From Cyanophora paradoxa (Eukaryota > Glaucocystophyceae > Cyanophorales > Cyanophoraceae): a stretch of DNA of 64,000 bases. Position 1 is the first letter of the stretch. Every line of letters begins with the position of its first letter. The DNA lies in NCBI GenBank assembly GCA_004431415.1, contig QPMI01000111.1:1-64000 (forward strand), given 5' to 3'. The translations under genes and the position numbers were made by a program. Shown one piece after another: positions 53,470-64,000 of the stretch. A model generated the notes under the pieces. That model made no database searches and was not told the origin of the DNA. It saw nothing but the letters and a program-made list of their open reading frames with translations.

Positions 53470-56400
53470 AGTTAAAATTCGTGGTAGAAGTGTCCGCTGG
53501 GGATCATTGCCACCGCCGGCCCCGTCCCCGACCCCTTCCCCTCCCCCGCCACCTCCTCCGCCTTCCCGCCGACGGGCGCGGAGGGCGGCGCGGCGTTGGG
53601 GGCGGGGGCGATGCGCGGGGCGGGGCGTCGGCGGAGGGCCGCGGCGAGGCGGCGGAGAGGCCGGGGCGGCCTCGGGGAGGGCCCCCGGACGTTGAGGAGG
53701 CCGGGGCGGAGGTGAGGAGGGGCGGGGAGTCGGGGCGGAGGGCGGCGAGGCGGGCGGCGGCGCGGCGGGCGGCGTGCGTGGCGCCGACGGCCTCGTAGAG
53801 GCGAGGGCGCGGTTGAGGGCTCCGGGGCGGCCCGCAGGCGCCCGAGCACCTCGAGGGCGGCGGCGCGGTCGAGGCGGCGGCCGTCGGCGAGCTCCTCGGC
53901 CCGCGCCGCGAGGGCGAGGGCGGCGCGGCGGCGGCCCTCGAGGCGGCCCAGCGCGCCGCGCACGCGAGGTAGGCGCTGCGTCCCGCGGGGCACTTGCGGA
54001 GCTGCTTGCGGAGGACGGCGAGCAGGCGCTCGCACGCCGCCGGCGCGCTGAACGCCCGCGCCCGCGCCCGCTCCGTCGGCAGCGGCCCTCGAAGGCCAGC
54101 AGGCGGTCGCACGCCGCGGGGCGCCCGGGGCGGCGAGGGCGAGGTAGGGGTCGGCGCCGGCGGGCCCGGGGGTCTCGGAGCGGGTAGGTGGCGGGACAGG
54201 CGGCCTCGGCCATCTCAAGGGCGAGCTCGAGGAGGCGCGGCAGGCAGAGCGTCGCCACCACGTACGTCGGCAGGTGCCGCTCCGCCGCCCCCGCCGCACG
54301 CGCGATCGCCGCCTGCGCCCGCGCCACCTCCCCGCGCCGCGCCGCCGCCACCGCGTTCGCCAGGCCGGCCATGTACGCTGCGGCCGCCTCAGGGCGGCCG
54401 CGAGCGGGCAAGGCGGGCGGGCGTGCGGGAGGCACCGATGGCGGCATGGTGCTCTCGCCGCCCTCGGCGGAGCGGGCGCGCTCGTGGACCTTCCACCCCG
54501 CCACCCCCGCCGCCGCCTCGTACCGGCCCCGCTCCGCGTACAGCACCGCCTGCGCCCCGCCCGCCGTGTCGGCCCCGGCGCGGCGGGGGCGGGGGCCGGG
54601 GCGGGGGGCGGACGAGGATGCCCTGGGTGACGGAGAGCATGAGCTCGTCGCCGCGCTCGCGGGCGGAGCGCGCCGCGCGCTCGGCCGCCTCCGCCGCCTC
54701 CTCCCAGTCCGACTCCTCCGCCGCGTACGTCCACCGCAGCAGCCTGCCCGCCGCCTCACCCCCGGCCCCGACCCCGCGGCGCGCGTGGCGGGCGCCGCAC
54801 CCCGCGAATGAGGTCTGCACCTCCCACCACTTGGTCTGCACGGAGACGCGGCTCGCCTGGGCGCCGCTGCGGGGCGGGGTGACGGGGGGCGGGGCTGGGC
54901 GCGGGGGGCGGGGCGCACCGGAGGAAGATGTCGATGGCCTCGCGGCCGCGGCCCTGCGGGGCGGGTGAGGGGCGCCGGGGGCGCGCGGGGGGCGGGGCGG
55001 GCGCCTGGCAGCCGAGGACGTTGCCGTACATGGCGCAGGAGAAGGAGAGTGCGAGGGGGCTCTCGAACTCGTCGGCGATGGCGATGGCGCGGCGGCAGTA
55101 GGCGTCGGCGGCGGCGGCGTCGCCCACGCCCTGGAAGACGAAGCCCATGGTGGCGTACAGGCGCGGCTGCACGACGAAGGTCGCGGGGAGGGACTCGGCG
55201 GCGCGGGTGCCGGCGAGGACGGCGTAGAGCTGGTGCATGCGGTGCGTCATGAGGATGGTGAAGCCGCGGGCGCGGCGCTCCTGGATGGTCGCCTCCTCGA
55301 GGTCGTACTCCTCCCGCTCCGTCAGCGCCGCCGGCTCCTCGGGCTCCTCGGGGTACTCCACCGCCTCCTCCCCGGGGGCGCCCCCGCAGCACAGGTACCG
55401 CCGCCACCGCCCCGCGCGGGCCCGCGGGGCGGGGGTCGGGGAGAGGGAGCGGGCGGAGCGGGGCCCGAGGGCGGAGTGGGCGGTGGAGGCGGCCGAGGCG
55501 AGGCTCGCGACGGAGCTGCGCCGCCCCTGCGACGCCCCGCTCGCCGCCGACGGGATCCCTGCGCCCGCCGTCGACCCCGCCCCGCGCCCGCGCCCCGCGC
55601 CGGGGGGCACCTGTGACGGAGCGGAGGGAGGCGCCGGGGACGGGCTCCGCGCCATCGACGGCCGCCGCGACGCCGACGGCGTGGCGGCGCCGAGGCCGGG
55701 GGGCCCCGCCCCCCGGGGCGGCCGGCCCGCGGCCGAGACGGAAGCGGATCTTGGCGGCGAGGAGCATGGGGACTGCCTGCAGGGGGCTCAGGGGGCGCGC
55801 GGGGCGGGCGGGGCGGGGCGGGCCTTGAGGGCGGCGCGGGCCGGGGAGGCGGGCGGGGCGGGCGAGGGTCTCGAGGGCCTCCTGGAAGGCGGCCTCCGCC
55901 TCGTCGAAGATCGACAGCTCCGCCTTCGCCGTCCCCAGCTTCCGCAGCCACTGCGCCCGCCGCAGCGCCGCCACCGCCCCGGCGCGCGCGCCGAGCGGCC
56001 CCGCCGGCCCCGCGGCCTCGTCGGCGATGGCGAGGAGGCGGCGGTGGATGCGGATGGCCTCGCCGTTCGCGTAGTTCTCGAGCGCGTACTCCCCCGCCTT
56101 CTCGAGGAACTCGACGGCCTTGTCGAGCAGGTCGGCCGCCAGGTAGTGGTGCGCCAGCAGCGGGTAGAAGTCGGCCGCCGCCGCGTCCGTGACGCGCTCG
56201 GCGTAGCGGGCGACGGCGGCGTGGAGGAGGCGGCGGGCCGAGGTGGAGAGGAGCGAGTAGGCGACGTCGGCCATGAGCGCCGACTTGAAGCCGAAGCAGC
56301 GGCCGGAGCCGACGCAGCGGGCGGCCTCGGGCCCGTCGGGGGGCAGCTCGGCGAGGATGCCCCCCTCGACGAGCCGCGCCACGCTCTCCTCGATCGCCGC

Positions 56401-59400
56401 CGCCGTCGACGCCCGCCGCGACCGCTGCGACGCCCCCCGCGACCGCTCCTTCTCCGACCCGCTCCCGCCCCCGCCCCCGCTCGCCGCCGGGGGCAGGGCG
56501 AGCCAGTCGCGCTGCTCGGCGGCGGCGGCGAGGGCGGAGAGGCGGAAGACGACGCCGATGACGGCCGCGATCTTGACGAGCAGCGCCAGCGGCGGCGGCA
56601 GCCGGTCGATCCGCCCCGTCAGCGCCGAGCGGAGGGAGGAGGGGGCGCCGAAGCTCGCGAGGGGCTGCTTGATGACGCAGCGGCCCTCCTCGATGGCGAG
56701 CACGTCCCTGCCGGGGGTCAGGCGCCCCGCGCCGGGGGCGGGGGCGGGGCGGGGGCCGCACGGCTCCCGCGCGATGGTGTGGACGAGCTCCTGGACGAAC
56801 TGCGGCAGGCCGCCGGTCTTGCCGACTGCGGGGGGTGAGCGGGGGCGGGGGCGGGGGCGCGGGGGCGCGGGGCAAGCGCACAGACGTAGTCGGAGAAGAC
56901 GGGGGGGATGCCGTCGGGGGTGCACCCGAGGGTGTGGGCGACGAGCAGGTGCGTCTCAGGCGGCGAGAGGAAGCCGAGGGTCACGAGCTGCGCCCCGGGG
57001 AGGGCCTTTAGCGCCTCCCAGGGGGCCTCCCCCTGCTCCTCCCCCGCCCCCGCCGGGGCCGGGCGGGCGGTGTAGACGAGGGCGAGGCCCGGCGTCCCCT
57101 CCGCGGCCGCCGCCGCCAGCGCCTCGAGCACCGCCCAGCTCGACGCGTCGCACGAGTGGGCGTCTGCGCCCCGGCCCCCGCCGTCACCGGCCCCGCCGCG
57201 CGGCGCGGCCAAGGCGGGCGGGCGGACCCTCGACGAGGACGAGGACGGAGCGGGAGCGGCAGAGGCGGCGCAGCAGCGTCGTCACCGCGAACTGCAGCGC
57301 CCGCGCCCGCTCCTCCGACGCGAACTGCACGGCCGCCGAGGCGCGCCGGGGCCGGAGCTGGCCGCCCCGCGGGCTGCACCGCCCCTCGCGCTCCTCAAGG
57401 AAGGTCGCCTGCAGCAGGTGCAGCTTCGGCAGGTCCGCCGCCTCGAAGCACGCGCGCAGCGCCGCCCACCCCTCCCGCCCCTCCCCCGCCGCCCCCGCGA
57501 GCACCGAGCCCCGCCGGGGGCCCCCGGGGGCGAGGGAGGCGTGGCGGGCGGGGGCCTTGGGCCCGATGGAGGAGACGCGGCGGCCGCCGGCGGTGACGAA
57601 GACGATGCCCTTGGAGCCGGCGCGCCCCCGGCGGCCGACGCGCCGCTCACCGTGGCGCCCCGCACCGCCCGCTTCTCCAGCGACGACGCCCGCGCCCCCG
57701 CAGCGCCCGCCTCCGGCCCCGTCTCGAACTCCTCCACCCGCAGCTGCTCGGCCCCCGCCCCCGCCCCGCCCCGGGCGCGCCCCGGGCGACCCTCGGGGGC
57801 CGCGGCCGGGGCGGCGGGCGGCGGGGGCGGGCGCCGGCTCGGGCCCGCAGGCGGCGACGGCGTCGCAGAGGGCGCGGACGATCTGCGGGGGCGTCGGGGC
57901 GGGATGGGCGGGGCGGGGCGGGGGGGCGGACGGGGCGCAGGCGGAGTAGAGCATGGCGCGCTGGTGGGGGAAGCACTCGGAGAAGAGGACGACGTCGACG
58001 CGGGCCTCCCGCGCCCGCTCCAGCGCGAAGTCCGCCACCATGCTCTTCCCGCACCCCGCCTCCGCCTCCACCAGCAGCGCCGCCGCCCGCGCCGTCTCGC
58101 GCCGCGCCGCGTGCCGCACCATCTCGTCCACCACCGCGCACTCCGAGTCCCGCCCCACGATCGCCCGCTCCGCCGGCGCCGCCACCGCCGCCACTGCCGT
58201 CGGCTTCGCTGCCACCGCGACCCGCCGCCGCCCCCGCCGCCGCCGCGGTGCCGGCCGGCGACAGCGTAGATGTCGGCCACGGAGCCGCGCATCTGAGCGG
58301 GGCGGGGTGGGCGGGCGGGAAACGCGGGGCGGGCGGGGCGGCACGGTGGAGGCCATGCTGTAGACGGAGCCGTACCGCGACGACATCGTCTCCTCCGCCT
58401 CCTGCCCCGCCCCTCAGCCCCGCCTCGACCCCGCCCGCCGGGCGCGCGCACGTGGGAGGGGCTCGGGGCGTGCGGGGCGGGGCCGTCGCCGAGGCCGCCG
58501 ACCGGGCCGCGGGCGACGACGAGGCCGGTGCCGGCGCTGTTGGCGCGGCCGCGCAGGACGCGGCTGCCGGGTCGGAGTGGGCGCTGGGCGAGGCCTCCCC
58601 CTCGAGCTCGGGCTCGGCGGCGAAGCTGACCGAGCCGCGGTGCTCGGCCCCGCCCTCCCCGTCGAGCCCCGCGAGCGACTTGCGGCGGCCGTGGGCGGGG
58701 TGGACGAGGGCGGGCGGGGCGTGGGGGCCGGGGAGGGGCCCGGAGGCGGGGGCGCGGGCGAGAGTGACGGGGGCGCGGGGCCGGAGGGAGCGGGCGCGGA
58801 CGCCGCGGACGGCGAAGACGGGGACGGGGGCGGCCATGCCCTTGAGGGGCAGCTCGCCGGCGAAGGCGTCCTCGATGAGCGCCCCCGCCGCCCCGTGCGT
58901 CTCCCCGTCGATGAGGATGCGCGCAGCGAAGTCCACCCCCTCGAACTCCCGCCCGCTCCCCGCCAGCGCCATCAGCCGCGCCGCGCGGTTGACGGCCGAG
59001 GAGAAGAGGTCGAACTGCTGGAGCACTGCGGCGCTGCCGACGAGGCCGCAGAAGACGTCCCCCGTCGCCACCCCGATCGCCACACCCAGGCCCTCCCCCC
59101 GCAGCTCCCCGAACACCGAGATCGCTGCCGGGCGTCACCCCGCGCCGCGCCGCGCCGCGGGGCGCCGCGCACCGGTGAGGACGGCGTTCGTCGCGTCGTT
59201 CTCGTTGGCGGTGAGGCCGTGCGTGATGATGCACACGACGCCCTTGTCTGAGCCCCGCCGCGTCGGCCGCGGGGCGGGGCGGGGCGGGGCGGGGGCGGGG
59301 GGGCGGGCACCGTCGCAGGAGAGCTTGAGGAGGTGGCCGCCCTGGGCCTCGCAGCAGCGCACGAGGCTGGCCACCGTCCCCTGCAACAGCGCCGGCGCAT

Positions 59401-60864
59401 CCAGGTCCGCACCCGTCAGGCTCACGAAGACCCTGCCGCGCGTCACCCCCCGCCCCGCTGCGCCCCGCGGGGGGCGGGGCGCACGTGGAGATGCGGCGGA
59501 GCTCGGCGTAGACGGAGGCGCCGGCCGAGCGCGGCCCGCTCCGCGCGCTCCCCGGCTCGCTCCCCGGCTCGCTCCCCGCGCTCCCGGGCGCGACTCGGGG
59601 GCCTCCTGCGCCGCCGCGAGCTCGGGGCGCGCTGCCGCACCGCCTCGGGCACGTAGAGCGCGATGCGCGGGTGCGGCGGCCCCGCGGCGGCGCGCGCGGC
59701 GGTGGGCGGGGGAAGGCGGGGCGGTGGCGGTGGGGCGGGGCGCGGCGAGGAGGAAGGCGCCGGGGAGGGCCGGCACGGGGCCCCTCGAAGTCCCCCCGAG
59801 GTGGCCCCACGCCGAGGCCGCCGCCATCACCTGCGCCCCGTCAGGGCGGCCTGCGGGGCGGGGCGGGGCCGGCGGGCCTGGCCGGGGCGGATGTGGCGGT
59901 CGAGGGCGCCGAGCTCGGCGAGGGGCGCCCCCGCCGTGAAGTAGAGCATCCGGCCCCGCGCCGCCGCCACCGCCTCCGCGAAGGCCGCCCCCTCGCCCGC
60001 CCCTGCCCCCGAGTGGACGACCCCCAAGTGCGCCGCGCTGTATGCCCCCGACGCCAGCATCACCTGCCCCGCCCCTCTCAGCGCCACGCGCCCGCGAGGC
60101 CACCCGGGCGCCGCGCCTTGAGGGACAGCGCCGGCGTCTCCTCGTCGGCGGCGCGGCGCTCCTTCTCCTCGAAGAGCTTCTGCATCTCGAGGGCGCACTG
60201 CCGGCGCTGGTGTCGGCGGGGCGGCCTGGCGGGGCGGGGGCGGGGCGGGACAAACGAGGGAGGCGGCGACGGTGCAGCGGCGGGCGGCGGCCTGCTGCGC
60301 CCGCTCGTCCGCTTCGAGGGCCTCCAGGGGGACGCCCCAGACCGCCTGCCGCGCCTCAGAGGGCCCCCCGCCGGCCCCCGCGCCGCGCGCACGAGGATCG
60401 CGTCCCCGGCGAAGGCGATCGGCACGCCCCCGTACTCGTCGATCACCGCCAGCTGCCGGCTGAAGTACTCTGCCGCAACCACCCCGTCGGCGTCGCCCGC
60501 CGGCGAGTGACAGGCGCCGCCTCGCGCACCATTGATCGTCGTCCACAAGAACTCTACGCCCTCATCGCCCTTCCCCGTGTACAGGTCCGTGAGCTTTGTG
60601 AAGCCTGCGAAGCCCCGGGCCGCACTACGCTTACGGGCCCCGGCATTTCTTTCGACATCTGCGACTCGTCGCACCGGAGAGATCGCTGAAGCAGAAGCAC
60701 CCTATGAATCTCTGACTCTCTCCGCCCGTCGGAAGGCTGTCCCTGTTCGTGCAGCGCTCGTACACCGGCCTGCGGGTGGCCACGGGTTGGCGACGCTCCG
60801 CCGACGCGCACGCGGCGATCCGGTGCGCTCACCTGGGCACGCAGCGCGCGAAGAATGCCTCCAT
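53470..60864 (-). CDS. ADCY10: Soluble adenylyl cyclase (ADCY10-type)
   Basis: Bicarbonate-regulated class III cyclase found in sperm and cilia of animals and in many protists. Exon 1 (60864-60833, MEAFFARCVP) joins to RPVYERCTNRDSLPTGGESQ and RFIGCFCFSDLSGFTKLTDL. The D in FSDLSGFT and in FAGDAILV are the two metal-binding Asp of catalytic domain 1. Domain 2 includes VFVSLTGADLDAPALLQGTV, KGVVCIITHGLTANENDATN, GLGVAIGVATGDVFCGLVGS and LFSSAVNRAARLMALA. Next is an ATPase region with Walker A VEAEAGCGKSMVADFALERA and Walker-B-like DAHSCDASSW, then TPR-like helices (ERRARGFTILMTHRMHQLYA, ATMGFVFQGVGDAAAADAYC). Many C/G-rich introns. The stop lies between about 53467 and 53504; the last exon's frame is not certain. 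Confidence 0.82.
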
Positions 60865-63261
60865 CGCTCGCTGGGCCGGCTGCTCTCTCCACGGCGCTGC
60901 TGTCTCCCTTGCAACGAGCTGCACAGCTTCTGCGTCGCGGAGATAGCTGCTGCGCAACTTGCGAAACGAGCGTGTGAAGGTTGCCGCGCCGCATCCTGTT
61001 ACAAAGTTCGCCGCGAAGCGTTGTGCCTTCCCTGCCGGTACCCCCAACAACCGGGTACCTCTTCCCCCCGAGCGATCAAATTCCAAATCGAAATGTCACA
61101 GTGTACATGTACAGCCCGACGTCTACGTATACAGACGTCGACGCACAAGCAGGGGGGCTCCGCCCCCCCCGCACCCCCCCAGAATTATTCAGAAAACTTG
61201 AAATGACCTTAAGCTTAATGATTTGAATAACTATCTAGAAAGAATGAACAAATGAACATTAGGTTTGATATGATGTTTTGATTTGGAAAACTTGAAAGCA
61301 CTTCGTTGTGCTTCTTGTTTTCTGTTGGCTGGGAGGAAACCGTTGAACCGTTGAACACTTGTTCATGATCACGATCATGTCCAAGCTTGACCTGAACATC
61401 ATGATCGGTCATCAGCATACCATGATATCGGAATCATAATTATAATTACACAAGCAACAAGCGCAAATAAGGCACAGCAGAAGGCATGCTTTGGATTAAT
61501 CTTCAGATTGATATTCCAATCATTGAATGAACATTTTCATTCACAAGAACTTGCTGGCAACACTCTGAGAAGATAATCTTCAAAAAACACTTGCTTGTAC
61601 TTGCAATTGTTGTTTGCTGTTGGCTGAGAGGAAGCACTTGGTTATAAGAAGCTGAAGCTTGACCCAGGCATCATGATCAATTGCAAAAACATGCTTCTGC
61701 AGAAGTGTTTCGAATTCATGCTCAAAGTTTTAACTGATCCGGCACTGAACAGTCAAGTGCACCACAGCATTTGAGAAAGAAAAAAAGAGAAGATAAAGGG
61801 ACTTTCCATTGAAATGACAGCCGGATACACAATTTGAGCCTCGAAACTCCACTTTGTGGCAGATCCTACTGCCACTTACTTCCAAGCTCACTGGCAAGAG
61901 CAGCGGCTGCCACTGGGTTTTTCTAAAAGTCACAGAGTCACACGTCACTCAGTGACTTTTCCTTGTCCTGTTGAACCCATCTCAGTGACCACAGTGAGTC
62001 AAGGCAGCACTGGCAGCCTTCAAGTGCATATCGCATTGAGTATATCAATGAGATGGACAAATCTTCTATTGGCCTGCAATTCACAAGTTCCCCACTTACC
62101 AGACATGCTGGCAAGACTGCTGGCAGCCAGGCCCGACCACCCTTGCATTGAACTCCACTCAGTGAGTTTGACTGTTCGCAGTGCCTAAAATGCTGGCAGT
62201 TTGAGTATGCCGTAGTACTAAACTGCTTTTTCTTCCAGGGGGAACATGGGATAATCTACTACTGAGCATGCGCAGCCAACGGCGCCGCGGCGGCCGGGCG
62301 GCATCAGCCAGCAACCTCAGAAGGTCACCAAGGCGTACAAGAGTACGTATACGTAGTACTGATCATCGGATCATGCATATGATCATGATACATGATCGAC
62401 ATCGATATCCGGCCATATGCATTCGATTCGGATTCTGGCGCCGGCATGCGCATGCGCACGCATGTGCACGAACTTACTGCGCATGCAGCTGCACAAAACG
62501 ATAAAAACTAGCAAGTGAACATGTACATGTACAAAACGATACACGCGCTACCTGTACCAGGCTGCAGTGCAGCTGCAGCGTGGTCATAGTAGCTATAGCT
62601 TGCGCACTGCGGCATGCGCATCATGGCATGCATATATATGCATGCGCATATGCAGCGGCCGGCGCCAGCAGCGGCCGCGCAGGCGGCGGCTGTGCACGCA
62701 CGTAAACGTGTACACAGCCTGGCAGCCTGGCAGCAGGCGGTTGCGCACTACTACGCGGCACTAGTACGTGTACGTATACGTACGCGGCTGCCAGGCTGTG
62801 GCCATGGCACATGCATATGCAAATATAAGTATACGTATAATATTCGTACGTTTACCTGGGCTTCCGAGGCTTCAAGCTTAAGGCTTAGTCCGACGGTCCT
62901 AGATCTAGATCTAGACATGTACAGCAAAACATGTGCAGCCAGGTTCTCATGATCAAAATTCCTACGACCTGGAATGGTGTAAGGGGCCTTCAGCGCAGAT
63001 GTGCTTCAGGAGTAAGGGGTGGGGCTTGTGAGGGGTGGGGAGTAAGGTATGTTGCATCAGGAACAAGTTGATGGGAAAAAAGCACGAGCATCATTTCGAA
63101 TCGATGAGCGAGAAATGACGAAGGGGGAGATATACTGTTCAAGTACAAGCCTGAATTCACGATGTCGACGGGAATGGGATCAGATCCTGCACTACAGCTG
63201 GTACTAGGTCCCGAGGCCAAGAGACGCCGGGTCGTCGACCACGAAGAGCGGAACAATGGAA

Positions 63262-63537
63262 AGGGCATCTGTGGGCGGATATCTCAGATCAAGAAACCGC
63301 TGCGAGAGCCGTCCGGCCGCGCCGCCGGCTCACGGCTTACCTGGCCCAAAGAGCGAGGCCCGCCGGACGAGCCTCGCGGCCGAGCTCTCGATGCGCTTGG
63401 GCGCCCCGCGGGCTGCGGGCGCGCGCTACGGAGGGCATCTGCGGGCGGATATCTCAGAGATCGTTGCGAGAGCCGTCCGGCCGCGCCGCCGGCTCACGGC
63501 CCACCTGGCCCAAAGAGCGAGGCCCGCCGGACGAGCC
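63262..63537. repeat. 170-bp period tandem duplication
   Basis: Copies at 63262-63373 and 63432-63537 share the words gcgggcggatatctcaga and gagagccgtccggccgcgcc, and end cgccggacgagcc. Only small differences separate them. Confidence 0.85.
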
Positions 63538-63587
63538 CCGAGCCCCAGAACGAGCTCTCGATGCGCGCGATGCGCCAGGCCCAGTTT

Positions 63588-63745
63588 GCGCTAGCTACAT
63601 GCAGGGCCCCAGCATGCGCACGGTCCCCAATCGATATCTGCACCGCGTCTGCGATCTCTGTCTTGAAGCCCGCGGCCGCGCGGGGCCGCCGGAGCTGGAT
63701 CTATGCGCAGATCTATCTAGCCAGTGTCGGCGACGCGTCAGTCGC
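63588..63745. repeat. Dispersed repeat related to 34,221-34,410
   Basis: Shares gcgctagctaca, ccagcatgcg, cgcggccgcgcgggg and ccggagctggatctatgcgc in the same order, ending ctagccagtgtcg, with the copy that begins right after the TSR3 stop codon. Confidence 0.8.
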
Positions 63746-64000
63746 GCGCGCGGTTACGCGCGCCAGGATGCATAGAGCGCGCTGGGCTGCGTGAACGAGA
63801 GCTGCAGCGGACGAGGCTTGTCAACCGGCTAACATCTTGCTCCAAAGAACTACACCCTCTACCCAGATGCCCGCTGCCGGGTACAGAGCCATCAACTTTG
63901 TGGACCTCGGCCAAAATGGCGAGCAAGATTCTGCCGGTTTCCAACGGCGAGTCACACGGAGTGCGCGTAGTGCTTCTATTGCTCGTGCGGAATGCTCCGA

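Larger units (their letters stand above)
60865..64000. other. Gene-poor repeat region at the right end
   Basis: No supported gene is seen. 61.2-62.2 kb is AT-richer with a degenerate repeat (tgttggctgggaggaaacc and tgttggctgagaggaagca contexts at 61.32 and 61.62 kb). 62.3-62.95 kb is dense in self-complementary words. 63.2-63.75 kb holds a tandem duplication and a dispersed repeat. Confidence 0.5.

Overview
The window looks like nuclear DNA of a flagellated, very GC-rich unicellular eukaryote, most likely an alga. The evidence is many short introns with GT-AG or GC-AG ends, genes found only in eukaryotes (TFIIA gamma, Tom40, Tsr3, cathepsin C), flagellum-associated genes (CatSper-like channel, MORN5, soluble adenylyl cyclase), an RWP-RK regulator, and a RecA whose N-terminal extension resembles an organelle transit peptide. 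A haptophyte or a GC-rich stramenopile would fit, but the sequence alone does not settle this.

Region 1 (about 1-14,400, minus strand) is visibly less GC-rich and has no host-type introns. It reads as one long retroelement. A gag-like N-terminus lies near 14.3 kb, two CCHC zinc knuckles near 12.5 kb, a retropepsin DTG motif near 1.35 kb, and a linker resembling the start of a Ty3-type pol at the left edge. Reverse transcriptase and integrase would lie beyond coordinate 1. About 11 kb of unrecognised, frame-hopping coding sequence separates knuckles and protease, which is highly unusual. Region 2 (14.4-15.8 kb) is non-coding.

Region 3 (15.8-47.8 kb) is a compact host gene cluster. In order: CatSper2-like channel (-), cathepsin C (+), unknown gene (-), LRRC74-like LRR protein (+), possible UPF0739 protein (-), Tom40 (+), zinc-knuckle/DnaJ-type zinc-finger protein (-), TFIIA gamma (+), alpha/beta hydrolase (-), MORN5 (-), TSR3 (+), RWP-RK protein (+), five-TM prominin-like protein (-), RecA (-), cyclic-nucleotide-binding protein (+). 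Genes tend to alternate strand, making short divergent promoters and short convergent ends. MORN5 was traced exon by exon; it gives 162 residues and includes micro-exons of 22, 20 and 17 nt.

Region 4 (47.8-53.4 kb) is an AT-richer repeat island with a roughly 735-bp repeat in head-to-tail and dispersed copies, a 34-bp triplet repeat, and a 50-bp direct repeat flanking about 1.2 kb. Region 5 (53.5-60.9 kb, minus) is one large soluble adenylyl cyclase (ADCY10) gene with two cyclase domains, an ATPase domain and a long C-terminal region. Region 6 (60.9-64.0 kb) is non-coding repeat DNA, part of it dense in self-complementary words and part repeating the sequence found just after TSR3.

CatSper, soluble adenylyl cyclase, a cyclic-nucleotide-binding protein and MORN5 belong together functionally in flagellar signalling. 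Finding them in one 45-kb stretch is the most interesting host-side observation.
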